Position numbers and translations under genes: made by a program. Shown here in pieces: positions 57,395-64,000 of a stretch of 64,000 nt of DNA (its first letter is position 1; the number at the start of each line of letters is the position of its first letter). Below the pieces are notes generated by a model. The model saw only the letters and a list, made by a program, of their open reading frames with translations, had not been told where the DNA came from and made no database searches. Location of the stretch: NCBI GenBank assembly GCA_905215645.1, contig CAJMQS010000008.1, forward strand, positions 10,888 through 74,887, given 5' to 3'. Source of the stretch: an uncultured bacterium. GTDB lineage: Bacteria > Bacillota > Negativicutes > Acidaminococcales > Acidaminococcaceae.

Positions 57395-57889
57395 ATGGAT
57401 AAGTTCCTAGAAAAATGGACCTTTCTGGAAGAACGCCTGCTTATCTTCAGCCTGGTCTTCAACACCCTGCTGATCTTCACCCAGATCATCATGCGGGGTG
57501 CCTTCAACTCTTCCCTTTCCTGGTCCGAAGAATTGTCCCGCTATGTATTCATCTGGCAGATCTGGTTGGGTGCCGATCTGGCCTATGCCTATCATGAGCA
57601 CATCCGGGTAGAGATGATCTATCACTGGTTGCCTGGGCCAAAAGCCTGCAGGATCCTGGATATCCTGGTGGATGTCATGTGGCTGGCCTTCAATATTTTC
57701 CTTACCTATAAAGGCTTCGACCTGTGCCAATCCATGGCCTCCCGCCATACCCTTTCTTCCGGGATGCGCCTGCCCCTGACCTATGTGTATGCTGCCCTGC
57801 CCGTAGCCTCGTTTTTTTTAAGCCTGCGTCTGGTATACAGCCTGTATACCAAGTTCCGCGGCGGCAGCCAGGATCCCAAGGAGGTGTAA
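57395..57889 (+). CDS. TRAP transporter small permease (DctQ)
   Basis: A 164-residue protein with four membrane helices, including ILFTQIIMRGAFN-like LLIFTQIIMRGAFNSSLSW and EELSRYVFIWQIWLGADLAY, the core DctQ signature. ATG at 57395 has AAAGGAG 5 bases upstream; a GTG two codons earlier is too close. A perfect 9-base inverted repeat lies in its 3' coding part (57831-57851). It works with DctM as the membrane part of the carrier. Confidence 0.93.
   Translation: MDKFLEKWTFLEERLLIFSLVFNTLLIFTQIIMRGAFNSSLSWSEELSRYVFIWQIWLGADLAYAYHEHIRVEMIYHWLPGPKACRILDILVDVMWLAFNIFLTYKGFDLCQSMASRHTLSSGMRLPLTYVYAALPVASFFLSLRLVYSLYTKFRGGSQDPKEV
57831..57851. promoter_or_regulatory. Inverted repeat TGGTATACA-GCC-TGTATACCA inside dctQ
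   Basis: Perfect 9-base arms with a 3-base spacer, 45 bases upstream of dctM, carrying the same GTATACCA half-site as the sites before acnX. It may be an internal operator, or a by-product of Val-Tyr and Tyr-Thr codons. Confidence 0.35.
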
Positions 57890-57895
57890 CAGACC

Positions 57896-59167
57896 ATGGA
57901 AGCGATTTTTCTCTTTGGACTTTTCCTGATCCTTCTCATGCTCAGCGTCCCCATTGGATATGCCATCGGCATGGTCACCCTGGTCACCATGCTGGAATTC
58001 ACCTCCATGCCTACCCTGATGATTGCCCAGAACAGCATCGCTGGGGTGGATTCCTTCCCGCTTTTGGCCATTCCTTTCTTCATGCTGGCCGGGAACTTGA
58101 TGAGCGGCGGGGGGATTGCCAAACGGTTGGTGAATTTCTTTGAATGTTTCATCGGCCACATCACCGGCGGCCTGGGCATGGTCACCGTCGTGGTCTGCAT
58201 GTTCTTCGCTGCCATTTCCGGTTCGGCCGTGGCCACGGTTTCTGCCGTCGGTGCTTTCATGATCCCTCAGATGGTGGAACATGGCTACAGCAAGCCTTTT
58301 TCCGCTGCTTTGACCGCAGCGGCCGGCACCATCGGGGTCATCATCCCTCCTTCCGTCCCCTTCGTCATTTACGGGGTGGTCTCTGGAGCTTCCATCACCA
58401 ATCTGTTCACAGCCGGATTCCTGCCCGGTGTCCTGATGGGGATTGCCCTGATGATCGTCTGCTACATCGTCTCAAAAAAAAGAGGCTACCGGGGAAGCAC
58501 GGAAAAGGCCTCCTTCAGCAAAATCGTCCATACTTTCCGGGATGCCATCTGGGCCATCCTGTCCCCGGTGATCATCTTGGGAGGCATCTATTCCGGCAAA
58601 TTCACGCCTACGGAAGCCGCTGTGATCTCGGTGGTCTATTCCTATATCGTAGGTCGATTCGTCTACAAAGAACTGGATGCTTCCACCACCTACAAATCCC
58701 TGAAAGATGCCATCGTCATCAACGGCGCCACTACCTTCATGGTAGGTCTTTCCACGGCTTTTGCAGCCCTGCTGACCATGGAACAGATCCCGCTGAAGAT
58801 TGCAGCCTTCATCACCGGGATCAGCAACAATGGTGTGATCATCCTGCTGATGGTGAACTTGTTCCTGCTGATCGTAGGCATGTTCATCGACAACATCCCC
58901 GCCACCATCATCCTCACCCCCATCCTGCTCCCCATCTGCAAGAAGTTCGGGATGAGTCCCATCACCTTCGGGATCATGCTGACCATGAACTTGGCCATCG
59001 GCTTCTGCACCCCGCCCTATGGGATCAACCTGTTTGTGGCAACGGCCATTTCCAAAGTGAAGATGGAAGCCCTGTCCAAAGAACTGATCCTGTTGATCGG
59101 CGCGCTGCTGGTCGTACTGGCTTCCGTAACCTATATCCCGGCTGTCACCACCATATTCCTGAAATAA
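57896..59167 (+). CDS. TRAP transporter large permease (DctM)
   Basis: The 423-residue transport subunit with about 12 membrane helices. Characteristic segments are FPLLAIPFFMLAGNLMSGGG, AAISGSAVATVSAVGAFMIP, GTIGVIIPPSVPFVIYGVVS and the late GMFIDNIPATIILTPILLP, matching the sodium-coupled DctM fold. AAGGAGG ends 10 bases before the ATG. It completes the DctPQM set and is followed after 16 bases by the dehydrogenase. Confidence 0.96.
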   Translation: MEAIFLFGLFLILLMLSVPIGYAIGMVTLVTMLEFTSMPTLMIAQNSIAGVDSFPLLAIPFFMLAGNLMSGGGIAKRLVNFFECFIGHITGGLGMVTVVVCMFFAAISGSAVATVSAVGAFMIPQMVEHGYSKPFSAALTAAAGTIGVIIPPSVPFVIYGVVSGASITNLFTAGFLPGVLMGIALMIVCYIVSKKRGYRGSTEKASFSKIVHTFRDAIWAILSPVIILGGIYSGKFTPTEAAVISVVYSYIVGRFVYKELDASTTYKSLKDAIVINGATTFMVGLSTAFAALLTMEQIPLKIAAFITGISNNGVIILLMVNLFLLIVGMFIDNIPATIILTPILLPICKKFGMSPITFGIMLTMNLAIGFCTPPYGINLFVATAISKVKMEALSKELILLIGALLVVLASVTYIPAVTTIFLK

Positions 59168-59183
59168 GAAGGAGGGTTCACTT

Positions 59184-60155
59184 ATGCTGATCTGGATCAT
59201 CGACGAAGAATGGAAAGACTATGACATGGAAAAGGAACGTCTGGAAGCCCGCTATCCTGGGGTGGAGATCAGATGTTCCACCTATGATTATGAAAAGGAT
59301 CTGAAAGAATTCGGCTATAAGGCGGACGGCATCCTGGCCCAAGTCTACGCGTCCCTGCCGGCTTCCACCATCGATCAGCTGCAGAACTGCAAGGGGATCG
59401 CCGTCTACGGAGGCGGCTATGACCGGATCGATGTGCAGGCGGCCCGGGCCAAGGGGATTTCTGTCACCAACATCAGCGGCTACTGTGCGGAAGACCTGGC
59501 AGATTATGTGGTAGCCGCTATGTGTTTCGCCAACAAACGGATTGCCCAGTACAGTGCCTCCGTCGTAGAGGACAGCCGCAGCAATCGGTGGGGCGCCATG
59601 GCCGTCCCCTTCATCGTCAACCGGATCAGCACCCAGACCCTCTGCATCGCCGGTCTAGGCGTCATCGGAAAGACGGTAGCCGCCCGTGCCCAGAGCCTGG
59701 GGATCAAGGTCATTGCCTGCGACGATTTCGTATCTAAGGAAGCCATGGCAGCCCTCCAGGTGGAAAAAGTGGATTGGGAAGAAGGCTTCCGCCGGGCGGA
59801 TTATGTCAGCATCAACCTGAAAGGCTGTGACGAAAACCAGGACAAGATCAGCACGCCCCTGCTTTCCCTGATGAAGCCCACTGCCTGGCTGATCAACACC
59901 TCCCGGGGCAAAGTGGTGGATGAAGCGGCCCTGATTGCTGCCGTGAAAGAGAAAAAGATCGCCGGTGCCATCCTGGATGTGATCAAAACGGAACCGCCCA
60001 CTGGAGAAGAACCCATCCTCCACTGCCCGGGCATCTATGTGACGCCCCATGTATCCTACATTTCTGTAGAATCGTTCCGGGCTCTGAAAGAACGGGCCCT
60101 GGAAAATCTGGAAAATATGCTGGAAGGAAAGCCCCCCCGCGATTTGGTCAATTGA
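59184..60155 (+). CDS. D-2-hydroxyacid dehydrogenase in the acnX operon
   Basis: A 323-residue NAD-dependent dehydrogenase. The Rossmann motif is CIAGLGVIGKTVAARA near residue 156; the catalytic Arg is in NTSRGKVVDEA, Glu in DVIKTEPPTGE, His in TPHVSYISVESF. It differs from the hydroxypyruvate reductase-like enzyme at 41586 by its SYIS after the His, and looks closer to the CtBP/phosphoglycerate dehydrogenase-like branch. It probably reduces or oxidises the 2-keto/2-hydroxy acid linked to the aconitase-X reaction. AGGAGGG precedes the ATG. Confidence 0.93.
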   Translation: MLIWIIDEEWKDYDMEKERLEARYPGVEIRCSTYDYEKDLKEFGYKADGILAQVYASLPASTIDQLQNCKGIAVYGGGYDRIDVQAARAKGISVTNISGYCAEDLADYVVAAMCFANKRIAQYSASVVEDSRSNRWGAMAVPFIVNRISTQTLCIAGLGVIGKTVAARAQSLGIKVIACDDFVSKEAMAALQVEKVDWEEGFRRADYVSINLKGCDENQDKISTPLLSLMKPTAWLINTSRGKVVDEAALIAAVKEKKIAGAILDVIKTEPPTGEEPILHCPGIYVTPHVSYISVESFRALKERALENLENMLEGKPPRDLVN

Positions 60156-60170
60156 GAAAAGGACGGACCC

Positions 60171-60872
60171 ATGACAAAGATCCCATATCGTCTCGGAAAA
60201 ATCAAACACCGCTCTCTGGCTGATGAAGCTTACTGCTATCTGAAAGAGCAGATTCTGTCCGGCCATATCCGTCAGGGAGATGTCATCACAGAACAGACGG
60301 TAGCGGATATCCTGCATATCAGCCGCACTCCGGTCAAGAATGCCCTGAGCCGGTTGGAAAGCGAGAATTTCGTAACGACCCTCAGCGGCCGCGGTACCCT
60401 GGTCAATGTATTGTCCATCGCGGACATGCGGGATATCTATAACGTCCGCATCGTGCTGGAACTGCTGGCTCTGGATACGGCCATCAATCATTTCTCTGCC
60501 AGAGATCTGGAAGAGATCCGTCAGGTTTTCGTCAACGCCTACAACGATTACAAAAAGGACAAGTCTTCCCTTCCGGCAGAAGATATGTATCACCTGGACA
60601 ACATGTTCCACAACCTGTTCATCGAGCATACGTCCAATCATTACATCCGCAAGCTGATGCCCAGCATTTCGGAACGGATCCAGCTGGGCCAGCTCCAGGC
60701 CTACATCATGACGGACACCTTCGAAACGAGTACCCTCCAGCATCTGGAGATCATCGATGCCCTGGAGGCCAAAGACCTGCCGGAAGCCAAACGCCTCCTC
60801 CAGGCCCATTTGGAGTGGTCCTACAATGTCATGTTCGAAGCCATGATCAAGAGCGGGAAAAAGAAGGTATAA
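60171..60872 (+). CDS. GntR family transcriptional regulator (FadR/FCD subfamily)
   Basis: A 233-residue regulator with an N-terminal winged helix-turn-helix (residues ~15-80: SLADEAYCYLKEQILSGHIR and VADILHISRTPVKNALSRLE) and a helical FCD ligand domain whose Asp/His residues (for example DNMFHNLFIEHTSNHY) may bind a metal and a carboxylic acid. It closes the operon, 15 bases after the dehydrogenase, so autoregulation by the pathway substrate is likely. Candidate operators are at 54276 and 54614. Confidence 0.94.
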   Translation: MTKIPYRLGKIKHRSLADEAYCYLKEQILSGHIRQGDVITEQTVADILHISRTPVKNALSRLESENFVTTLSGRGTLVNVLSIADMRDIYNVRIVLELLALDTAINHFSARDLEEIRQVFVNAYNDYKKDKSSLPAEDMYHLDNMFHNLFIEHTSNHYIRKLMPSISERIQLGQLQAYIMTDTFETSTLQHLEIIDALEAKDLPEAKRLLQAHLEWSYNVMFEAMIKSGKKKV

Positions 60873-60878
60873 GTAAGA

Positions 60879-61131
60879 AGGGGTTGTTGCACGTGTAAAA
60901 ATTACACACGTGCAACAACCCCTTCGTCATACGTCGGTCGTCATACGTCATACGCTTTTGGAAATCAATTTTTCCAAATTGATTTTGAAATTTTAAAACC
61001 CGCTATAACATTCAACTGATTTTCTTAAATTCGAAGACAGCAGAGCTGGCTTCCATCGGCGTATGACGTATGACCTATGACATATGACGGGGCTGTTGCA
61101 CGTGTGAAAACCACACACGTGCAACAATCCC
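60879..61131. repeat. Complete word element bounded by two TGTTGCA hairpins
   Basis: Left hairpin GGGGTTGTTGCACGTGT/ACACGTGCAACAACCCC (to 60923) acts as terminator of gntR. Words CGTCATACGTCGGTCGTCAT and ACGTCATACG follow, then the core shared with 21196-21231 (here 60954-60989), about 70 A/T-rich bases, and inverted words CGTATGACGTATGAC with two variants. Right hairpin GGGGCTGTTGCACGTGTG ... CAACAATCCC (61089-61131) with TTTTTT terminates the convergent DUF401 gene. No ORF of note inside. Confidence 0.85.
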
Positions 61132-61136
61132 TTTTT

Positions 61137-62342
61137 TCACATCATCCCCCGCAGCAGCAGGTAATAGGCCAGGATGAAGGTGCAGAACAGCAAAGAATTG
61201 GGCAATGTCTTCTTCACCAGCTGCCCCAAAGTGACATGATAGTAATCGGAGGCCACCACCAGGCATACATGGGTGGGCGATACCTGGCTGGCCGCATGGG
61301 CCATCCCCATGAGCAGCACTAGGGTCGGGATCCCTCCTTGGAGAGAGGCCATGGCCAAGGGCGTCCCCAGGGCAATGATCCCCTGGGCCCCGCTGATGAT
61401 CCCTCCCAGGAAAAACAGGATGGCAAAAGTCAAAAAAGGCGGGATGGGCAGCTGGCTGATCACCTGGGGCAGGAGCAGCAGGACCCCTGTGAACTGGATG
61501 AATTCCTTCAGGACCAAGACCAGGAAGGTATTCAGGATCAGCTTCTTTTCAAAAGCACTGACCACCATCCCTTTGACTTCCCGGAAAGAGAACCGGTATA
61601 CGAACAGGCACAGCAGGATGCTGAGCAGGACGGCCGTCACCACGGAGACTTTGAAGATCAGGATGACCGCAATGATCAGCAGCAGGGACCAAAGGTGCTG
61701 GAGCAGATGGACGGCATCCGCTTTTTTATCCGTACTGACCGGCGTCCCTGGATCTTTGGGCAGACGGCGGAGATACTGGAAATAGCCAATGGCCATCAGG
61801 GCGCACACAGGTCCCAGCATGGCCAGCATAAAGGGAGGCAGCTGGGCATCGGCCAGATTCATCAGCAGAAGGACACTGGCATAGGTGGGCAGGGAACTTT
61901 CCGGGATATGACGGAACCAGCTGGTGACGAAAGCCTGCTCCTCCGGTTCCAGATAGCCGTCCGTAGCTTCCTTCACAATATCCCCGCACAGGATCATGGC
62001 CGCAGCCGAGGGCAGAAGGCCGATGAACATAGGGGCGATTCCTGCATTCACCCGCCGGTTGTGGAATAATCCGTTCAGATCCTGCTGGGCCAGCTTGATC
62101 TGCTCCCGAGCTTCCAGCATGCGCTGGAGATAAGTAATGAGATACAGGGACAACAGGACCGACAGCGACCCCCAGTGGGTAAAAACATTTCCCACCAGAT
62201 GCAGGATTTCCCCAGGTCCGATCCGATACAGCACCGCCGTCAGGCAGAGCCCTCCCAAGATAGCTTGATAAAGGGGCCGTCCCACGGCCAGAAGGATGAC
62301 AATGGCAAGGAAAACCAGCAGCAGATAGAATAACGATGTCAT
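61137..62342 (-). CDS. DUF401 family membrane transporter
   Basis: A 401-residue polytopic protein matching DUF401, an uncharacterised family related in pattern to ion transporter-type permeases. Seen: about 11 membrane segments, FIGLLPSAAAMILCGDIVKE, FRHIPESSLPTYASVLL, GGIISGAQGIIALGTPLAMA and SQVSPTHVCLVVASDYYHV. ATG at 62342 has AGGAGGG 6 bases upstream; the longer frame has none. It is monocistronic. Its stop codon is only a few bases from the terminator of the repeat element. Substrate is unknown. Confidence 0.85.
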   Translation of the reverse strand: MTSLFYLLLVFLAIVILLAVGRPLYQAILGGLCLTAVLYRIGPGEILHLVGNVFTHWGSLSVLLSLYLITYLQRMLEAREQIKLAQQDLNGLFHNRRVNAGIAPMFIGLLPSAAAMILCGDIVKEATDGYLEPEEQAFVTSWFRHIPESSLPTYASVLLLMNLADAQLPPFMLAMLGPVCALMAIGYFQYLRRLPKDPGTPVSTDKKADAVHLLQHLWSLLLIIAVILIFKVSVVTAVLLSILLCLFVYRFSFREVKGMVVSAFEKKLILNTFLVLVLKEFIQFTGVLLLLPQVISQLPIPPFLTFAILFFLGGIISGAQGIIALGTPLAMASLQGGIPTLVLLMGMAHAASQVSPTHVCLVVASDYYHVTLGQLVKKTLPNSLLFCTFILAYYLLLRGMM

Positions 62343-62510
62343 GGGAACCCTCCTACTCTTTTGTTGCGGACTGCCACAGATTTCGCTTTCCATCAGCAGA
62401 AAAGACAAAAGAAAAAACAGCAGTCTTTCTCTTTATTGTATCGAAAAAAGCTTCCTTTTAAAAGAGACTCTGAAGAAAGTTAGGAGGAGTGTTGCAGGGG
62501 TATTTTTTCT

Positions 62511-63887
62511 TTACCGGGTCAGTTTCCGGATCCACCGGTAGCTCCTGTACCAACAGAACGCCGGGATGACTTTGAAGATTTGATCCGGCTGGAGGAGCAT
62601 GACCACCTGGACCACCGGCAGCTTCCAGACAAAAGCCCCCAGAAAGGAGAGGGGCATGACGATTCCCCAAGTACTGATCAAGTTGGTCACAAAACCGTAC
62701 CGGGGATCGCCGCCGCCCCGAATGATCCCGGAGCTGACCGGCATCTGGTAGGACATGCCCACCATCACCACACTCATGACTGCCATCAGCTGGTCAGCCA
62801 GCTCCATGGCTTGAGGGTTCAATTCGTAAAAGGACAAGAGGGGCAGCCGCAGCAGGTAGAGACCTGCTCCTAGGACAAGCCCCACCAGCACGAAGATAAC
62901 AGATAAGGTCCGGCCGGCTTCCCTGACCCGGCACAAATCCCCCCTGCCTACGATGCGGCCGATGGTCACGGCGGTGGCTGAGCACATGGCCTGGACAATC
63001 ACTTTCAAGTATTGATAAAAAGTGGTTGCTACGGAATTGGCCGCAATGGCATCTGCCGACAAATGTCCCAGGATGGCTGTCTGGATGGGGGTGGTCAGGG
63101 CCCACAGCAGCTGGGCTCCCAAAATGGGCGTGGTCACCCGGAAATAGTCTTTTTCCAGTTGGGGATCCCGGACAAATAGCTTTTGGGAAAACAGCCGGAG
63201 CCGGGATTCTCTGGCCAGATACAGGAGCACAATGGCCAATTCAGCGATCCGGGCGATGACCGTCCCTACGGCAGCTCCTTGGATGCCCATTTCCGGACAG
63301 CCAAAATTCCCATAAATGAAAAGATAATTACAGACCACATTGATACCCAGGGAAAGGACCGAATTGCAGAAAGCAATCTTCACACTGCCTACGGACCGCA
63401 GTCCGGCATAAAGAATGGTGGAAAGGATGAAAACAGGAAATGTGAACTGCAGGATCTGGAGGTATTTCTGTGCTTCCAACAAGATCAGCGGATCCGAAGT
63501 AAACAGGCTGAGAAGGCCCCGGGGCCACAGGAAGCACAAGGCCAGGACGGCACTTCCAGCCAGTGCGCCCAGCCGCAAAGCGATGCCGATGCAGCGCCGG
63601 ATGGGCGGAAGATCCTTTTTGCCCCAATACTGGGAACCCAGGACCACGATTCCTTCCCCCAGTGCATTGGCCAGGAACTGCACCACAAAAAAGATCTGGT
63701 TGACGATGGCCGCCCCTGACAGAGCGGACTGGCTGTAGCTCCCCAGCATCACATTGTCTGCCATATTCACACTGTAGGCCACCAAATTCTGGGAAGCGAT
63801 CAGAGCCATCAGAGAAGCCCAGCCATAAAAAAAGCCTTTTTCTTTGATAAAGAAAGTTTCTCCCGTTTGGAGTCCCGTTCCATGCAC
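62511..63887 (-). CDS. MATE family multidrug/cation efflux transporter
   Basis: MATE carriers export cationic drugs in exchange for sodium or protons. The protein (about 458 residues) has 12 membrane helices in two related halves; diagnostic parts are NMADNVMLGSYSQSALSGAA, GLRSVGSVKIAFCNSVLSL, GIQGAAVGTVIARIAEL and GIIRGGGDPRYGF. The start is uncertain. TTG at 63911 would leave almost no leader after the TATAAT at 63927-63932. GTG at 63887 has AAGGCGG about 11 bases upstream and is given here. Confidence 0.88.
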   Translation of the reverse strand: MHGTGLQTGETFFIKEKGFFYGWASLMALIASQNLVAYSVNMADNVMLGSYSQSALSGAAIVNQIFFVVQFLANALGEGIVVLGSQYWGKKDLPPIRRCIGIALRLGALAGSAVLALCFLWPRGLLSLFTSDPLILLEAQKYLQILQFTFPVFILSTILYAGLRSVGSVKIAFCNSVLSLGINVVCNYLFIYGNFGCPEMGIQGAAVGTVIARIAELAIVLLYLARESRLRLFSQKLFVRDPQLEKDYFRVTTPILGAQLLWALTTPIQTAILGHLSADAIAANSVATTFYQYLKVIVQAMCSATAVTIGRIVGRGDLCRVREAGRTLSVIFVLVGLVLGAGLYLLRLPLLSFYELNPQAMELADQLMAVMSVVMVGMSYQMPVSSGIIRGGGDPRYGFVTNLISTWGIVMPLSFLGAFVWKLPVVQVVMLLQPDQIFKVIPAFCWYRSYRWIRKLTR

Positions 63888-63926
63888 TATGATAAAGGCC
63901 GCCTTTCTCAATAGCGATATAGGCTT

Positions 63927-63932
63927 ATTATA
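63927..63932 (-). promoter_or_regulatory. -10 box of the MATE transporter gene
   Basis: Perfect TATAAT on the minus strand (TTGATATAATAAG). No convincing -35; the region upstream is the hairpin at 63941-63983. Confidence 0.5.
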
Positions 63933-63940
63933 TCAAAAAA

Positions 63941-63983
63941 GGGGTTGTTGCACGTGTATGGTTTTCACACGTGCAACAACCCC
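63941..63983. terminator. TGTTGCA-type hairpin
   Basis: GGGGTTGTTGCACGTGT pairs with ACACGTGCAACAACCCC (one base off in the loop-proximal part), nearly identical to the hairpin at 60882-60923. On the minus strand TTTTTT follows, so it ends a gene lying beyond the window. Confidence 0.8.
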
Positions 63984-63984
63984 T

Positions 63985-64000
63985 TCGTCATACGTCAGTC
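63985..64000. repeat. Left end of another GTCATAC word element (cut by window edge)
   Basis: CGTCATACGTCAGTC directly follows the hairpin, exactly as at 21168 and 60926, so another copy of the element continues past the window. Confidence 0.7.

Noticed and set aside
60926..61088. CRISPR-like array because of repeated GTCATAC units
   Set aside because: Repeat units are 7-15 bases, irregularly spaced, and appear in inverted orientation; there are no spacers of constant length and no cas genes.

Overview
The window reads as chromosome from a diderm (outer-membrane) Firmicute of the Negativicutes, most like Acidaminococcaceae such as Acidaminococcus. This is inferred from gene content, not from a marker gene. 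Firmicute-style traits (ysxC-lon-clpX-clpP-tig cluster, uvrBA pair, strong AAGGAGG ribosome sites, TPP riboswitch before thiC, pyruvate:ferredoxin oxidoreductase) occur beside outer-membrane traits (secretin, GT9 heptosyltransferase-like and O-antigen ligase genes). Coding density is high; most genes lie on the minus strand in overlapping operons, and most transcription units end in strong hairpins.

Layout: 1-2963 uvrA (cut by the window edge) and uvrB; 3098-5356 a secreted DUF4127 protein and a YajQ protein; 5407-9170 a TRIC-type membrane protein, a PilB/GspE ATPase and, divergent, a PilP/GspC-like protein with a secretin; 9088-16150 Nudix hydrolase, ysxC, lon, clpX, clpP, tig; 16340-18773 an alanine/glycine symporter and a nitrilase-family amidase; 18921-23310 UDP-glucuronate 4-epimerase, UDP-glucose dehydrogenase and an LtaS-like sulfatase; 23515-24188 an MNT/HEPN pair between direct repeats; 24350-29328 an LPS glycosyltransferase operon; 29502-29576 tRNA-Gly; 29600-31843 a LOG-family protein and a Na/Pi cotransporter; 32034-35549 nifJ; 35763-37229 TPP riboswitch and thiC; 37282-39864 M20 peptidase with a DUF3100 membrane operon; 40303-42554 glycerate kinase and a 2-hydroxyacid dehydrogenase; 42885-43937 MscS channel.

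43962-51464 is a tightly coupled aromatic operon, transcribed right to left: aroF-tyrA-aroB-aroA-aroC-pheA-aroE-aroK. It carries chorismate synthesis plus the Phe and Tyr branches but no 3-dehydroquinate dehydratase. In front of it (51522-51774) the sequence shows a sigma-70 promoter, a 41-codon leader ORF with ten Tyr/Phe codons within residues 12-27, and a terminator hairpin just ahead of aroF. This is the layout of ribosome-mediated attenuation and is the main discovery here.

The right end holds a small secreted protein, an mrp ATPase gene with an apparent one-base frameshift, a single-domain chromate transporter, and a plus-strand catabolic operon (two-subunit aconitase X, TRAP transporter, 2-hydroxyacid dehydrogenase, GntR regulator; 54653-60872) of unknown substrate. 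A DUF401 permease and a MATE exporter follow.

Scattered between genes are elements made of short iterated words (for example GTCATAC, GGTCAGC) in inverted arrangement, placed between stop codons and TGTTGCA-type terminator hairpins. At least two pairs share conserved internal cores, so they look like a lineage-specific dispersed repeat family.
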